From contig JAFGOG010000243.1 in the NCBI GenBank assembly GCA_016926595.1, forward strand, positions 1 through 45,637: a stretch of 45,637 nucleotides of DNA. Reading direction: 5' to 3'. This stretch comes from Anaerolineae bacterium (GTDB lineage: Bacteria > Chloroflexota > Anaerolineae > JAAYZQ01). Shown here in pieces: positions 16,465 to 24,412 of this stretch (positions are counted from its first letter, which is position 1; each line of letters begins with the position of its first letter). Both the position numbers and the translations under genes were made by a program. Under the pieces are notes generated by a model. That model did no database searches, was not told where the DNA came from, and saw nothing but the letters and a program-made list of their open reading frames with translations.

Positions 16465-19400
16465 GGTTTTTTGTTCAGGAAGCGCTTGATGACGGTGATG
16501 GCGTCGTGGAGCTGGACCTGATCGCCGGCCTTCAAGTCGGAGAGCGGCTTGACAGCCCAGGACTTGCTGTCGACCTGGAATATGCCCAAGCGGGCATTGG
16601 GCCGGGCATACTGTTCTTGCACGTAGGCCAGCCCGGTCAACCAGCCGTCGCTGTCGATAGAGCAACTGGTGACGGCGCCGACCACCCGGCCCTTGCGGTT
16701 GACCACCACATCCCCCTGTTTGGGGACGCGGGCATGCTCCTCGTCGAAGCGGAAGCGGATGAGGCGTGCCTGGCGCCTGCGCTCATGGGCCATGTAGGCA
16801 GCCTTGCCGACAAAGAAGGGCTTGTACAACTTGACGTAGGAGGGAAAGCCGGCGTCGGCTGGATTGAGGTCCAGCGGCCCGGCCAGCTCGTGGCCGTAGA
16901 GGGGCAGCCCGGCCTCGATGCGCAGGCTGTCGCGCGCCGCCAGGCCCGCCGGCTGAAGGCCAAAGGCATGACCAGCCTCCAGCAGGGCATGCCAAAAGGC
17001 CGGCGCCGCAGCCGGATGGATCAAGATCTCAAAGGCCATCGGCTCGCCGGTGTAGCCAGTACGGGCCAGGTACAGGTCATAACCTGCCAGCCGGCAGTGA
17101 AGGATCTGGTTCTGTTTCATCTCCAGCAGTGCCTCACGCAACGGGTCCCGCTGGTCGATCATTGCCAATAGGATGTCACGCGAACGGGGTCCTTGTAGGG
17201 CGAGCTGGGCCCGCATGTCGCTGCCCCGGTTCGGATCGCGCATGTCGCGGATCACGACCTTTTCTGTGCCCAAAGCGCAGGACCAGGGCCGCGCCGGGTC
17301 GATCTGAACCTGGCCATCGTGCACAGCATTAATCCAGGCCCAATCCTTGTCGTTGTTGATCGAATTGACCACCATCCAGTACCGATCCGGTTCGAGACGA
17401 TAGATCCAGACGTCGTCTATGACGCGGCCATCCTGGTCGAGCAGGTAGGAGTATTGCGACTGCCCCACCGCCAGCGGCGAGACGTCGTTGGTGGCGATCG
17501 TGTTCAAGAAGAGGTGCACATTGTCGCCGCTGAACTCGAACAGGCCCATGTGGCTGACGTCGAACAGGCCAGCCGCCCGCCGCACGGCGAGATGCTCTTC
17601 CTGCGCCGAGCCGTACCACAGCGGCATCTCCCAGCCGGCAAAGGGCGCCATCCGGGCGTCCGCCCGGACGTGGACGTCGTACAGCGACGTCCGCTTCAGC
17701 GGCACATCGGCCGGCTCCTGCCAGGCAAAAGCGGGCAGCTTTTTCAGCCCGCCCGGGGCGTCGGTCCGCGCCCGCTGGCCAATCCAATACGGCTTGTGGT
17801 AAGCCCAGCCCACCGCCTCGCCCTTGAACTCTTTGGCAGAGGGAGCCTTGGTCGCCCAGACGTCGGCCAGGTCGTGGGGCAGGCGCCGAATCACCACCAT
17901 CCCAGGGACCACTACGAAAGGATCGTCGTCATCCACCCGCACATAGCCATCCGACAGGGCGCGCAGCCAGTGGGCCACGCGCGATTCATTCGCCTTGGGG
18001 ATGAGCAGGTGAAAGCGCGTCGTCTCCTCCCCTGGCCGCTTGAGCAACCCGCCGCTCATCAACCGTCCATCGAGCTCCAGGATCCAGGTCGACTGGCATT
18101 CACCAGGCTGGAGGGCATACACGTCGTTGGTCATCGTCACGTTACAGAAACCGCGGGCATGGGCGCCCTCGATCTCTACCACGTCCCACTCACCGCCCAC
18201 GTCGGTGGTCCGCTTGTGCATAAAATAGTGGTGCGGGTAGCCGCTGGGATAATAGTCAGGGCTCAGGTCGGCGCAGCAGGCCAGGCCGACCACATCCCAC
18301 TTGGCCTGCTCCAGCAGATCAAAGTCGATCTTGGCCCGGTAGATAGGCCCGTGCCGGCCAGCGTAGGCGTAGGGCTGAGCCGCCTGCAGCACGCGGGCGA
18401 TGATCTCTGCCAGGCGCTCGATCTCTGGCAGGCAAAAGCCGCGCTGAGTCACCCAGTGGGTGCCCAGGCGGATGCCACTGGGGTTCGCCGCGCTGCGGTC
18501 GCCGGGAATCGTATTGCGATTGAGGACGATGCCCGCCAGGTCGAGGATGCGGGCGGCGATGTCGCCCATCAGCGGCGTGCCCCGCTTGCCGTCGGGGCTG
18601 ACGCCCCAGCCAGCCCGCACGCTCTTGCAGTCCACCAGCAGCATGTGGGTATCGGTGCCGCCGTACGAAATGCGCAGGCCGCGCCGCTCCAGCTCGGCAG
18701 CCAGGTACCTGGCGTTGTCCACCACTTGCTGCTGGAGCTGGCGAAACTCGGGGGTGCGAGCCACCTTAAAGGCAACGGCCATGCCGGCCATGGCATTCAC
18801 GTGGGGGCCGCCCTGCTCGCCGGGAAAGACCGCCGCGTCCACCTTTTCGGCCAGCTTTTCGTCGGTAGTCAGGATGCACGCCCCACGCGGGCCATACAGG
18901 CTCTTGTGGGTGGTAAAGCTGACGACGTGGGCGTGTCCGACCGGGCTCGGCACGATGCCTGCGGCAACCATGCCGGCGATGTGGGCGATGTCGGCCAGCA
19001 GGTACGCGCCCACCTCGTCGGCGATCTGTCGAAAGCGAGCCCAGTCGGGCATCCAGGGGTAGGAGGTAAAGCCGGCGATGATCATCTTGGGCTTGTGGGC
19101 GCGGGCCAAGGCGGCGATGGCGTCATAGTCGAGCCGCTCGGTCTTGGCATCGATGCCATAGGAGACGATGTTGTACAGCTTGCCGGAACGGTTGGCCGGG
19201 CTGCCGTGGGTGAGGTGACCGCCGTGCAGCAGGTCCATGCCCATGACGGTACCGCCGGGCGGGACCAGGGCGTCATACACTGCGCTGTTGGCCGGCGAGC
19301 CCGACAAGGGCTGGACGTTGGCCCAGATCTCCTCCGGGGGGACGGCTGGCGTAGCAAAGGCCTCGGCCGCCCGGCGGCGGGCCAGCGACTCGAGCGCGTC

Positions 19401-19694
19401 GACGTACTCTACCCCCTTGTAGTAGCGCAGGTCGGAGTGGCGGCGGTATTCAGCCAACTGGACCTCGTAGTCCAGAATGGCTTCTTGCGGCAACCCGTGG
19501 GCGCCGGGGTCGGGGTAGCCCTCGGCATAGATGTTCTGAAATACCGAGCCCAGCGCCTCGCGCACGGCAGCCGGCGCCTGGCTCTCGGAAGGGATCAGGA
19601 TCAGCTTGCGGGCCTGCCGCTCGGTCTCATAGTCGATGAGCCGGGCCACGTCGATATCCAACGCAGCCAGATCGGCGTTAAAGAAATCCAACAT
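16461..19694 (-). CDS. Fused SHMT / GcvT-like / GcvT one-carbon enzyme
   Basis: A 1077-aa fusion joining serine hydroxymethyltransferase (serine + THF to glycine + methylene-THF) to the T protein of the glycine cleavage system. Residues 1-470 are SHMT: YAEGYP (56-61), RYYKG (90-94), DIAHIAG (235-241), PLP lysine in TTHKSLYGPRG (Lys264) and SGIRLGT. About 28 extra residues separate YAEGYP from RYYKG. Residues 665-1077 are a full GcvT (FAGWEMPLWYGS, GLFDVSHMG, TNDV at 735, GRVIDD at 757-762 with the catalytic-type Asp pair, ARTGYTGE). Residues about 490-620 resemble the GcvT N-terminal half (TNDV at 522) but have GRLMSGG where GcvT has GRVIDD. Start ATG 19694 with GGGAGGAG; the longer frame to 20030 crosses the promoter. 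No separate gcvH or gcvP is in the window. Confidence 0.92.
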   Translation of the reverse strand: MLDFFNADLAALDIDVARLIDYETERQARKLILIPSESQAPAAVREALGSVFQNIYAEGYPDPGAHGLPQEAILDYEVQLAEYRRHSDLRYYKGVEYVDALESLARRRAAEAFATPAVPPEEIWANVQPLSGSPANSAVYDALVPPGGTVMGMDLLHGGHLTHGSPANRSGKLYNIVSYGIDAKTERLDYDAIAALARAHKPKMIIAGFTSYPWMPDWARFRQIADEVGAYLLADIAHIAGMVAAGIVPSPVGHAHVVSFTTHKSLYGPRGACILTTDEKLAEKVDAAVFPGEQGGPHVNAMAGMAVAFKVARTPEFRQLQQQVVDNARYLAAELERRGLRISYGGTDTHMLLVDCKSVRAGWGVSPDGKRGTPLMGDIAARILDLAGIVLNRNTIPGDRSAANPSGIRLGTHWVTQRGFCLPEIERLAEIIARVLQAAQPYAYAGRHGPIYRAKIDFDLLEQAKWDVVGLACCADLSPDYYPSGYPHHYFMHKRTTDVGGEWDVVEIEGAHARGFCNVTMTNDVYALQPGECQSTWILELDGRLMSGGLLKRPGEETTRFHLLIPKANESRVAHWLRALSDGYVRVDDDDPFVVVPGMVVIRRLPHDLADVWATKAPSAKEFKGEAVGWAYHKPYWIGQRARTDAPGGLKKLPAFAWQEPADVPLKRTSLYDVHVRADARMAPFAGWEMPLWYGSAQEEHLAVRRAAGLFDVSHMGLFEFSGDNVHLFLNTIATNDVSPLAVGQSQYSYLLDQDGRVIDDVWIYRLEPDRYWMVVNSINNDKDWAWINAVHDGQVQIDPARPWSCALGTEKVVIRDMRDPNRGSDMRAQLALQGPRSRDILLAMIDQRDPLREALLEMKQNQILHCRLAGYDLYLARTGYTGEPMAFEILIHPAAAPAFWHALLEAGHAFGLQPAGLAARDSLRIEAGLPLYGHELAGPLDLNPADAGFPSYVKLYKPFFVGKAAYMAHERRRQARLIRFRFDEEHARVPKQGDVVVNRKGRVVGAVTSCSIDSDGWLTGLAYVQEQYARPNARLGIFQVDSKSWAVKPLSDLKAGDQVQLHDAITVIKRFLNKKP

Positions 19695-19720
19695 TTGCTC
19701 CTCCCGATCGAGAACGGCTT

Positions 19721-19756
19721 GACCACAAAGAACGCCAAGGCAACAAAGATGGTGAA
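19721..19756. repeat. Dispersed short repeat in the 5' leader
   Basis: A stretch reading GACCACAAAGAACGCCAAGG then CAACAAAGATGGTGAA, resembling a CACAAAG-rich dispersed element common in bacterial intergenic DNA. It lies between the promoter and start codon of the SHMT-GcvT gene. No other copy is in the window, so the call rests on recognition. Confidence 0.4.
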
Positions 19757-19769
19757 CGGCGACAGGGGC

Positions 19770-19798
19770 ATTATACTCCAAAAGCAGATCAGGGGCAA
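19770..19798 (-). promoter_or_regulatory. Promoter of the SHMT-GcvT gene
   Basis: Minus-strand TTGCCC (19798-19793), 17-nt spacer and perfect TATAAT (19775-19770). The leader is about 68 nt, too short for a glycine riboswitch, and no such motif is seen. Confidence 0.78.
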
Positions 19799-19871
19799 GT
19801 GGCCCGCTGAGATCTGGGATCGCCGGGCTCCAGGCCAGCCATCGCCCCCCTGGGCCGGGTATGGTCCTTAC

Positions 19872-19912
19872 TTGTAGGCAGGGGTAAACCGTGGTATTGT
19901 ACAGTCGTACAA
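19872..19912 (+). promoter_or_regulatory. Promoter and candidate operator of the DmpA gene
   Basis: TTGTAG (19872-19877), 17-nt spacer and TATTGT (19895-19900). An inverted repeat TTGTAC, AGTC, GTACAA (19897-19912) overlaps the -10 box and ends 16 nt before the ATG. The dyad is of the kind bound by dimeric repressors (GntR- or MarR-like); no regulator gene is adjacent. Confidence 0.5.
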
Positions 19913-19928
19913 GGATGGGAGGTGCGAG

Positions 19929-21053
19929 ATGAATAGACCTCGGGTGCGCGATGCGGGGATTGTCGTCGGCGAGCTGCCAACTGGAGAGCATAACGCCATC
20001 ACCGACGTGGCGGGGGTGCGGGTTGGCCACGTCACGCTGATTGAGGGCGAAGGGGCGCTGCGGCCGGGACGGGGGCCGGTGCGCACTGGGGTGACGGCGA
20101 TCCTACCCCACGGCGGCAACCTATTCCGCCACAAGGTCCGGGCCGCGGTGCACACGATCAACGGTTTTGGCAAGGTGCGCGGCTTTGAAGAGGTGCGCGA
20201 GCTGGGGGTGGTGGAAACGCCGATCGCCCTGACTAACACGCTGAACGTGGGGCTGGTGGCCGACGCGCTGGTACAGTACATGATCCGTCACAACCCCGAC
20301 ATTGGCATCACCACCAGCACAGCCAACGCGCTGGTGGGCGAGACCAACGACGGCTATCTGAACGACATCCAGGGACGCCACGTCCACGCCGAGCAGGTGT
20401 GGGCGGCGATCGAGTCGGCCGCGCCCGGGCCGGTGGCCGAAGGGGCGGTGGGGGGCGGGACCGGGACGAGCTGCTTTGGCTGGAAAGGCGGCATCGGGAC
20501 CGCCAGCCGGGTGGTTCCTGGCGAGGGCAGGGGGTACACCGTGGGGGCGCTGGTGCAGTCGAACTTTGGCCGGCCCCAGGACCTGACGGTGTGCGGCGTG
20601 CCGGTTGGGCGACAGATCCGGCCGCCCGACCAGGCTGCACCCCCGCCTTCTGACAACGGTTCGATCATGGTCATCCTGGCCACCGACGCGCCACTGAGCG
20701 AGCGGCAGCTCAGGCGGCTGTGCGTGCGCGCCGCCGCCGGCCTGGCCCGCACTGGCAGCCACTATGGCCACGGCAGCGGCGACTTTGTGATCGCGTTTAG
20801 CACCACCTGGGAGGTGGAGCACGACCTGGCGTCGCTCACCACGACCCAGACGGTGGTGGCCGACGAGGGACGAGCGATGAACTGGCTGTTCCCGGCGGTG
20901 GTGGAGAGCGTGGAGGAGGCCGTCCTCAACTCGCTGTTCCGGGCCGAGATGATGGTCGGCCGTGACGGCCACGTCCGCCACGCGCTACCGGCGGAGGAGG
21001 TAGCAGCGCTGGTGCAGCGGTGGCGGCCCCCTGCCCCGCCTCTCGCACGCTAG
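19929..21053 (+). CDS. DmpA/P1-family aminopeptidase (S58)
   Basis: A 374-aa Ntn-type self-processing aminopeptidase of the DmpA/BapA family, which releases N-terminal residues, including D- or beta-amino acids, from small peptides. Family blocks are clear: NAITDVAGVRVGHVT, GVTAILPHGGN, TINGFGKVRGF, TNTLNVGLV, EGAVGGGTGTSCFGWKGGIG, GALVQSNFG, and NGSIMVILATDAPLS, where the Gly244-Ser245 bond is the expected autocleavage site and Ser245 the nucleophile. No signal peptide, so it acts in the cytoplasm. ATG 19929 has GGGAGGTGCGAG upstream. Divergent from the SHMT-GcvT gene. Exact substrate unknown. Confidence 0.92.
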   Translation: MNRPRVRDAGIVVGELPTGEHNAITDVAGVRVGHVTLIEGEGALRPGRGPVRTGVTAILPHGGNLFRHKVRAAVHTINGFGKVRGFEEVRELGVVETPIALTNTLNVGLVADALVQYMIRHNPDIGITTSTANALVGETNDGYLNDIQGRHVHAEQVWAAIESAAPGPVAEGAVGGGTGTSCFGWKGGIGTASRVVPGEGRGYTVGALVQSNFGRPQDLTVCGVPVGRQIRPPDQAAPPPSDNGSIMVILATDAPLSERQLRRLCVRAAAGLARTGSHYGHGSGDFVIAFSTTWEVEHDLASLTTTQTVVADEGRAMNWLFPAVVESVEEAVLNSLFRAEMMVGRDGHVRHALPAEEVAALVQRWRPPAPPLAR

Positions 21054-21104
21054 CAGGCTCTACCCAACCTCACGGCCGCCTGCCGCCCTATCCCCTGCAG
21101 GAAG

Positions 21105-21716
21105 CTATCCGGAACCCTCCGGCGCGTAAGGCACGGGCGTGATCCTAAACCTGCACTCGCTGGCGCCCGACATGGCCGACTCGACCAAATCGACGCTCAC
21201 CGGCCGGCCCAGGATCGCCTCCCACATGACCCTGACGAACGCCTTGGAGCAGTGGCAGTAGGTCGGCGACATCGTTTCGCCGCCAGGCAGCTCTTTGACC
21301 AGCCCGCAGTAGCAGCGCATCGGCCGGCTAAAGGCCCGGGGGGTATACACCTGGTAGATAACGTCCCCGTCGCGCTCCAGCCGGATGCCTGCCGCCGGCT
21401 TTTTGAGTTCAGCGGCCAGGAACGCCTCCTCATCGGCCGCCCTCTGCCGCCTGGCCACAGCCCTGTCGATCGGCGTGGAGTTTCTCCCGGCGCAGTTGAC
21501 CCCGCAGTTTTCCATGATCTGCACGCGCATCTCCTCCGGGACCAGCGCGTCGAGCCTGTCCATGGCGTCTTTGACCCACTGTGCAACCTCGGCCCCGCCG
21601 GTCTTGGCCGTGATCGCCTCCGAGCCGGCCATGACCTGCTCGCGGACGCTCCTGCCGGCCAGGGCCTCCACCTCCCCGGCCAACTGCTCAATCATGCCGA
21701 CAATCGCTTTGCTCAT
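21105..21716 (-). CDS. Cysteine-rich V4R-like protein
   Basis: A 203-aa protein with many cysteines: MENCGVNCAGRN in the middle, CYCGLVKELPGGE, then TYCHCSKAF, and a C-terminus ESAMSGASECRFRI that resembles the end of V4R domains. The Cys groups could bind metal or an Fe-S cluster. Similar small proteins of unassigned function occur in anaerobes; I cannot name a specific family with confidence. AGGAG lies 6 nt before the ATG. It is convergent with the DmpA gene (51-bp gap) and 84 nt downstream of the SDR gene in the same direction, so co-transcription is possible. Compare the V4R protein at 4385-5023. Confidence 0.6.
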   Translation of the reverse strand: MSKAIVGMIEQLAGEVEALAGRSVREQVMAGSEAITAKTGGAEVAQWVKDAMDRLDALVPEEMRVQIMENCGVNCAGRNSTPIDRAVARRQRAADEEAFLAAELKKPAAGIRLERDGDVIYQVYTPRAFSRPMRCYCGLVKELPGGETMSPTYCHCSKAFVRVMWEAILGRPVSVDLVESAMSGASECRFRITPVPYAPEGSG

Positions 21717-21800
21717 AGATTTCTCCTCTCACCGGGCGATGATCAGGAATTCGGAGTGTTGCATTTCTTCTATGGTCTCCTTCGCACGCGAATCCTGGGC

Positions 21801-22574
21801 TCAGCCCATCACAGGGGCAACGTTGAGGCCGCCGTCGACGACAAAGACGGCGCCGGTTATGAAATCGGAGGCGGGCGAGGCCAGGAAGAGGGCCAGGCCA
21901 GCCACGTCGTCGGGCTCGCCAAAGCGGCCGAGCGGCGTGCGGCTCAGGATCGACCCGCCGATGTCAGGGGTCTGCCACAGCAGTTGGCTGAAGCGGGTCT
22001 TGATCACCCCCGGGGCGATGGCATTGACCTGGATGTTGGCCTGGCCCAGCTCCATGGCCAACTGCTGGGTCAGGGCGATCAACGCCGCCTTGGAGATGGC
22101 GTACAGGCCCATCCCCGGCGGGGGGCGCAGCCCGGCCGTCGATGCCAGGTTGACGATCTTGCCCCCGCCCTGGGCCTCCATGTGGGGCGCCACCGCCTTG
22201 CAGACGCGAAAGGCGCCCTTGGCGTTAACGTCGATGATCTTGTCCCACTGGCCCTCGTCGGCGGTCAGCAGCGGGCCAAAGTGGGGGTTGGTGGCGGCGT
22301 TGTTCACCGTTATGTCAATTCTGCCGTAGGCTTCCAGGGCGCGGGTCACCAGTGCGGCCACGTCGTCCGACTGGCCGACGTGGACCTGGACGGCCAGCGC
22401 CTGGCCGCCGGCGGATTCGATCTCGGCGGCGACGGCCTGGACGGCCTCCAGCTTACGGCTGGAGACGACGACCCGGGCGCCGGCCTGGGCAAAGCGCAAG
22501 GCGATGGCCCTGCCGATGCCGCGCGAGGCGCCGGTGATCAGGGCTACTTTGCCGTCAAGTGAGAATTCGGTCAT
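21801..22574 (-). CDS. Short-chain dehydrogenase/reductase
   Basis: Classical SDR (257 aa, standard length) using NAD(P)H. Cofactor motif TGASRGIGRAIA (TGxxxGxG) at about 14-25, NNAA at about 92, catalytic Ser in NLASTAG, YxxxK in LYAISKAAL, and the C-terminal PLGRFGEPDDVAGLALFLAS with VVDGG. The basic residues SSRK after the second strand suggest NADPH preference. The substrate is not evident; the sequence resembles 3-oxoacyl-ACP reductase-like and xenobiotic/glucose dehydrogenase-like members. A longer open frame reaches 22940 but only by reading through the phosphatase remnant in another frame; AGGAGG precedes ATG 22574. Confidence 0.9.
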   Translation of the reverse strand: MTEFSLDGKVALITGASRGIGRAIALRFAQAGARVVVSSRKLEAVQAVAAEIESAGGQALAVQVHVGQSDDVAALVTRALEAYGRIDITVNNAATNPHFGPLLTADEGQWDKIIDVNAKGAFRVCKAVAPHMEAQGGGKIVNLASTAGLRPPPGMGLYAISKAALIALTQQLAMELGQANIQVNAIAPGVIKTRFSQLLWQTPDIGGSILSRTPLGRFGEPDDVAGLALFLASPASDFITGAVFVVDGGLNVAPVMG

Positions 22575-22603
22575 GATTCCTCCTGGTATCTTGGCTGCAA
22601 GAT

Positions 22604-22927
22604 TCACCCCCCTGCGGGCCAGGACAGGACCGACTGCTCCCGCTCGTCGGTCTCTGGCGAGCACCGGTGCCCACCGGGCGTGCCTGCGCGGCGGCGGGCG
22701 ATCTCGGCCAGCGCCTGTGGCCCGCTCATCCCGTGCCGGACCAGGCAGCAGCCTACCACCGTCCCGGTCCGTCCGATCCCGCCCCAACAATGAACGTGCA
22801 CTGCGCACCCTTGCTCTATGGCCGCGTCGATAGCGTCCAGGATGCGCTTCATCCCTTCCGCCGCTGGCGTATCGCCATCGCGGATAGGCATTCGCGGGTG
22901 CACAATCCGGTCTCGGCGGACAGACAA
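22604..22927 (-). pseudogene. Truncated dual-specificity-type phosphatase
   Basis: 107 codons (from a TTG) encode the catalytic half of a Cys-based protein phosphatase: PIRDGDTP with the general-acid Asp, then the P-loop HCWGGIGRTG (HCxxGxxR) and a normal C-terminus ending ETDEREQSVLSW. The usual 50-60 N-terminal residues are missing: a stop codon (TGA) lies 9 nt before the TTG in frame. An ATG with a GAGG-type site at about 22965 is in a different frame. A MITE-like inverted repeat starts 56 bp upstream. The likely reading is a gene that lost its 5' end; a short functional protein is less likely. It stands 29 nt before the SDR start. Confidence 0.65.
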
Positions 22928-22982
22928 TAGCGCTCATCAACGTATGCCTTCTGCCCTGTGCTCATCGCTTCCTCGCCTGTCG

Positions 22983-23061
22983 AACCACTGAAAGGATGAA
23001 GGGCGCTGAAGGCACTGAATGGCTTTCGATGTAATCATCCGCCGTCATCTTTTCAGTGGTT
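22983..23061. mobile_element. MITE-like 79-bp inverted-repeat element
   Basis: Terminal arms of 17 bp (22983-22999 and 23045-23061) are inverted copies with 16 of 17 matches: AACCACTGAAAGGATGA against AACCACTGAAAAGATGA. The 45-bp interior has no gene. It lies just upstream of the truncated phosphatase. No target-site duplication is obvious. Confidence 0.55.
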
Positions 23062-23081
23062 TTCCTTGTGCACCACCCGCG

Positions 23082-23100
23082 GATCCGCCGGCGGCGGATC
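23082..23100. repeat. Short perfect hairpin
   Basis: GATCCGCC, loop GGC, GGCGGATC. It sits in the roughly 350-bp gap between the truncated phosphatase and the methyltransferase gene. Apart from this, the MITE-like element and the promoter at 23222, I see nothing in that gap. Confidence 0.6.
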
Positions 23101-23221
23101 GAGCCGGGTCCGATACGGCCGCCCCGCTTCCATCTCGCCGCAAGCCTATTCTAACCCACGCACCACCGATTGTCAAGTCGGCATTGTGTACCCCAAAATC
23201 AACGCCCCCCTATTACGCCCC

Positions 23222-23250
23222 TTGACTGAATTGAGGCTCCATGCTAAACT
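23222..23250 (+). promoter_or_regulatory. Promoter of the methyltransferase gene
   Basis: TTGACT (23222-23227), 17-nt spacer and TAAACT (23245-23250). The expected transcription start is about 20 nt before ATG 23278. Confidence 0.7.
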
Positions 23251-23277
23251 TACGGGGGTATGGAACGGGGTTAGCCG

Positions 23278-23901
23278 ATGGAGCCAGCAGACCGGGCTTG
23301 GGACGAGATCTTTCAGCGCGAGGGACGGGTCTACCTGGAGCCAGCCGCAAAGGTGGTCGAATTCTGTGAGGCTTGGAGGGAGAGCGGCTGCTCAAGGATT
23401 CTCGACCTGGGCTGTGGAAGCGGCAGGCACACGGTCCACCTGGCGCAGCAGGGCTTTCAGGTATGGGGGCTGGACAGCTCGCCGACGGCGCTGCACCTGG
23501 CGCAGGCCTGGTTAGACGAGGCTGACGCGGCGGCGGAACTGGTACTGGCTGACACGAGGCAGCCGCTGCCGTTTGGCGACGGGGCATTCGACGGCCTGTT
23601 ATCTACCCAGGTGATCCACCACGCCCGCCTGGCGACGGTGTGCGGCACGGCGAGGGAGATTAGCCGTGTGGTCAGGCCAGGTGGGGTCGCGCTGGTAACC
23701 GTGCCGGTGGAGCCGGAGCCGGACGAGGAACACGAGGAGATTGAGCCGAAGACATTCGTACCGCTGAATGGCCCAGAGCGCGGTCTGCCCCACCACATCT
23801 TTACGCCGGACGAGCTGTGTGCCCTGTTCGACCTGTTCAGGGTGGTAGAGGTGTCGATTCTTGGTGGGGTGGTGATTTCCCTGGCCGCCATCAGGGTATA
23901 A
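23278..23901 (+). CDS. Class I SAM-dependent methyltransferase
   Basis: A 207-aa Rossmann-fold methyltransferase. Motif I is ILDLGCGSGRHT (41-52), the acidic residue after strand 2 is in WGLDSSP, motif II region LPFGDGAFDGLLSTQVIHH, and motif III region RVVRPGGVALVTV. This pattern fits the UbiE/Methyltransf_11-like group with an unknown acceptor. The C-terminal part (PHHIFTPDELCALFDLFRVVEV) is typical of the group. The ribosome site is weak. The stop codon overlaps a TATAAT box (23897-23902) that probably serves the Nudix gene 46 nt downstream. Confidence 0.85.
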   Translation: MEPADRAWDEIFQREGRVYLEPAAKVVEFCEAWRESGCSRILDLGCGSGRHTVHLAQQGFQVWGLDSSPTALHLAQAWLDEADAAAELVLADTRQPLPFGDGAFDGLLSTQVIHHARLATVCGTAREISRVVRPGGVALVTVPVEPEPDEEHEEIEPKTFVPLNGPERGLPHHIFTPDELCALFDLFRVVEVSILGGVVISLAAIRV

Positions 23902-23946
23902 TGCCATTCAGTCACTCAATGACAATAATGCAGTGGGAGGGATAGC

Positions 23947-24390
23947 ATGAGTAGTGGGCGGCCTGCCATCAGGTACGAGGCCGCTGGCGGCGTGGTGGTC
24001 GACGGCGAGCGGGTGTTGGTGATCGTGCGGCCGGGCCGGATGGGGCCGGACGGGCGGCCGGAGGTGCGGCTGCCCAAAGGGCACGTCGATCCGGGGGAGA
24101 GCTACGAAGAGGCCGCCCGGCGCGAGGTGGGCGAAGAGACCGGGCTGGAGCAGGTGGAGATTGTGGCCGACCTGGGCCACCAGGTGATCGAGTTCGAAAA
24201 CAACAGGAAGCTCATTATCCGCAACGAGTTCTTTTTCCTGATGGCGCCGTCGCCCGGCGCCCCACCTGGCCGGGCGGAAGGCCAGTTCACCCCCACATGG
24301 CTTACCTGGGAGGAGGCGCTGAGCCAGCTCACTTTCGAGGCGGAGCGGGAGTGGGTGCGGCGGGCCTATGCAACGATCCACAGAAATTGA
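23947..24390 (+). CDS. Nudix hydrolase
   Basis: A 147-aa Nudix (MutT-like) pyrophosphatase. The 23-residue Nudix box spans residues 45-67 and has all key positions: Gly45, Glu51, REVGEETG with the catalytic Glu residues. The N-terminal strand YEAAGGVVVDGERVLVI and the late LTWEEALSQLTF are typical. It hydrolyses a nucleoside diphosphate-X compound; bis-nucleoside polyphosphate (Ap4A-type) hydrolases have similar features, but specificity is not certain. GGGAGGG precedes the ATG. A TATAAT box (23897-23902) overlaps the previous stop, with no convincing -35. It converges on the phosphoesterase gene 22 bp away. Confidence 0.9.
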   Translation: MSSGRPAIRYEAAGGVVVDGERVLVIVRPGRMGPDGRPEVRLPKGHVDPGESYEEAARREVGEETGLEQVEIVADLGHQVIEFENNRKLIIRNEFFFLMAPSPGAPPGRAEGQFTPTWLTWEEALSQLTFEAEREWVRRAYATIHRN

Positions 24391-24412
24391 AAGGTGATGC
24401 AGGCCGAACGGC

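Noticed and set aside
19695..19763. Possible glycine riboswitch before SHMT-GcvT
   Set aside because: The leader is only about 68 nt and shows no tandem aptamer motif.
17319..19877. Plus-strand open frame of 852 codons
   Set aside because: Shadow of the GC-rich SHMT-GcvT gene on the opposite strand; Val/Gly/Asp/His-rich composition with no family pattern.
19695..20030. N-terminal extension of the SHMT-GcvT protein
   Set aside because: It spans the gene's own promoter and part of the divergent DmpA gene; ATG 19694 has a strong ribosome site.
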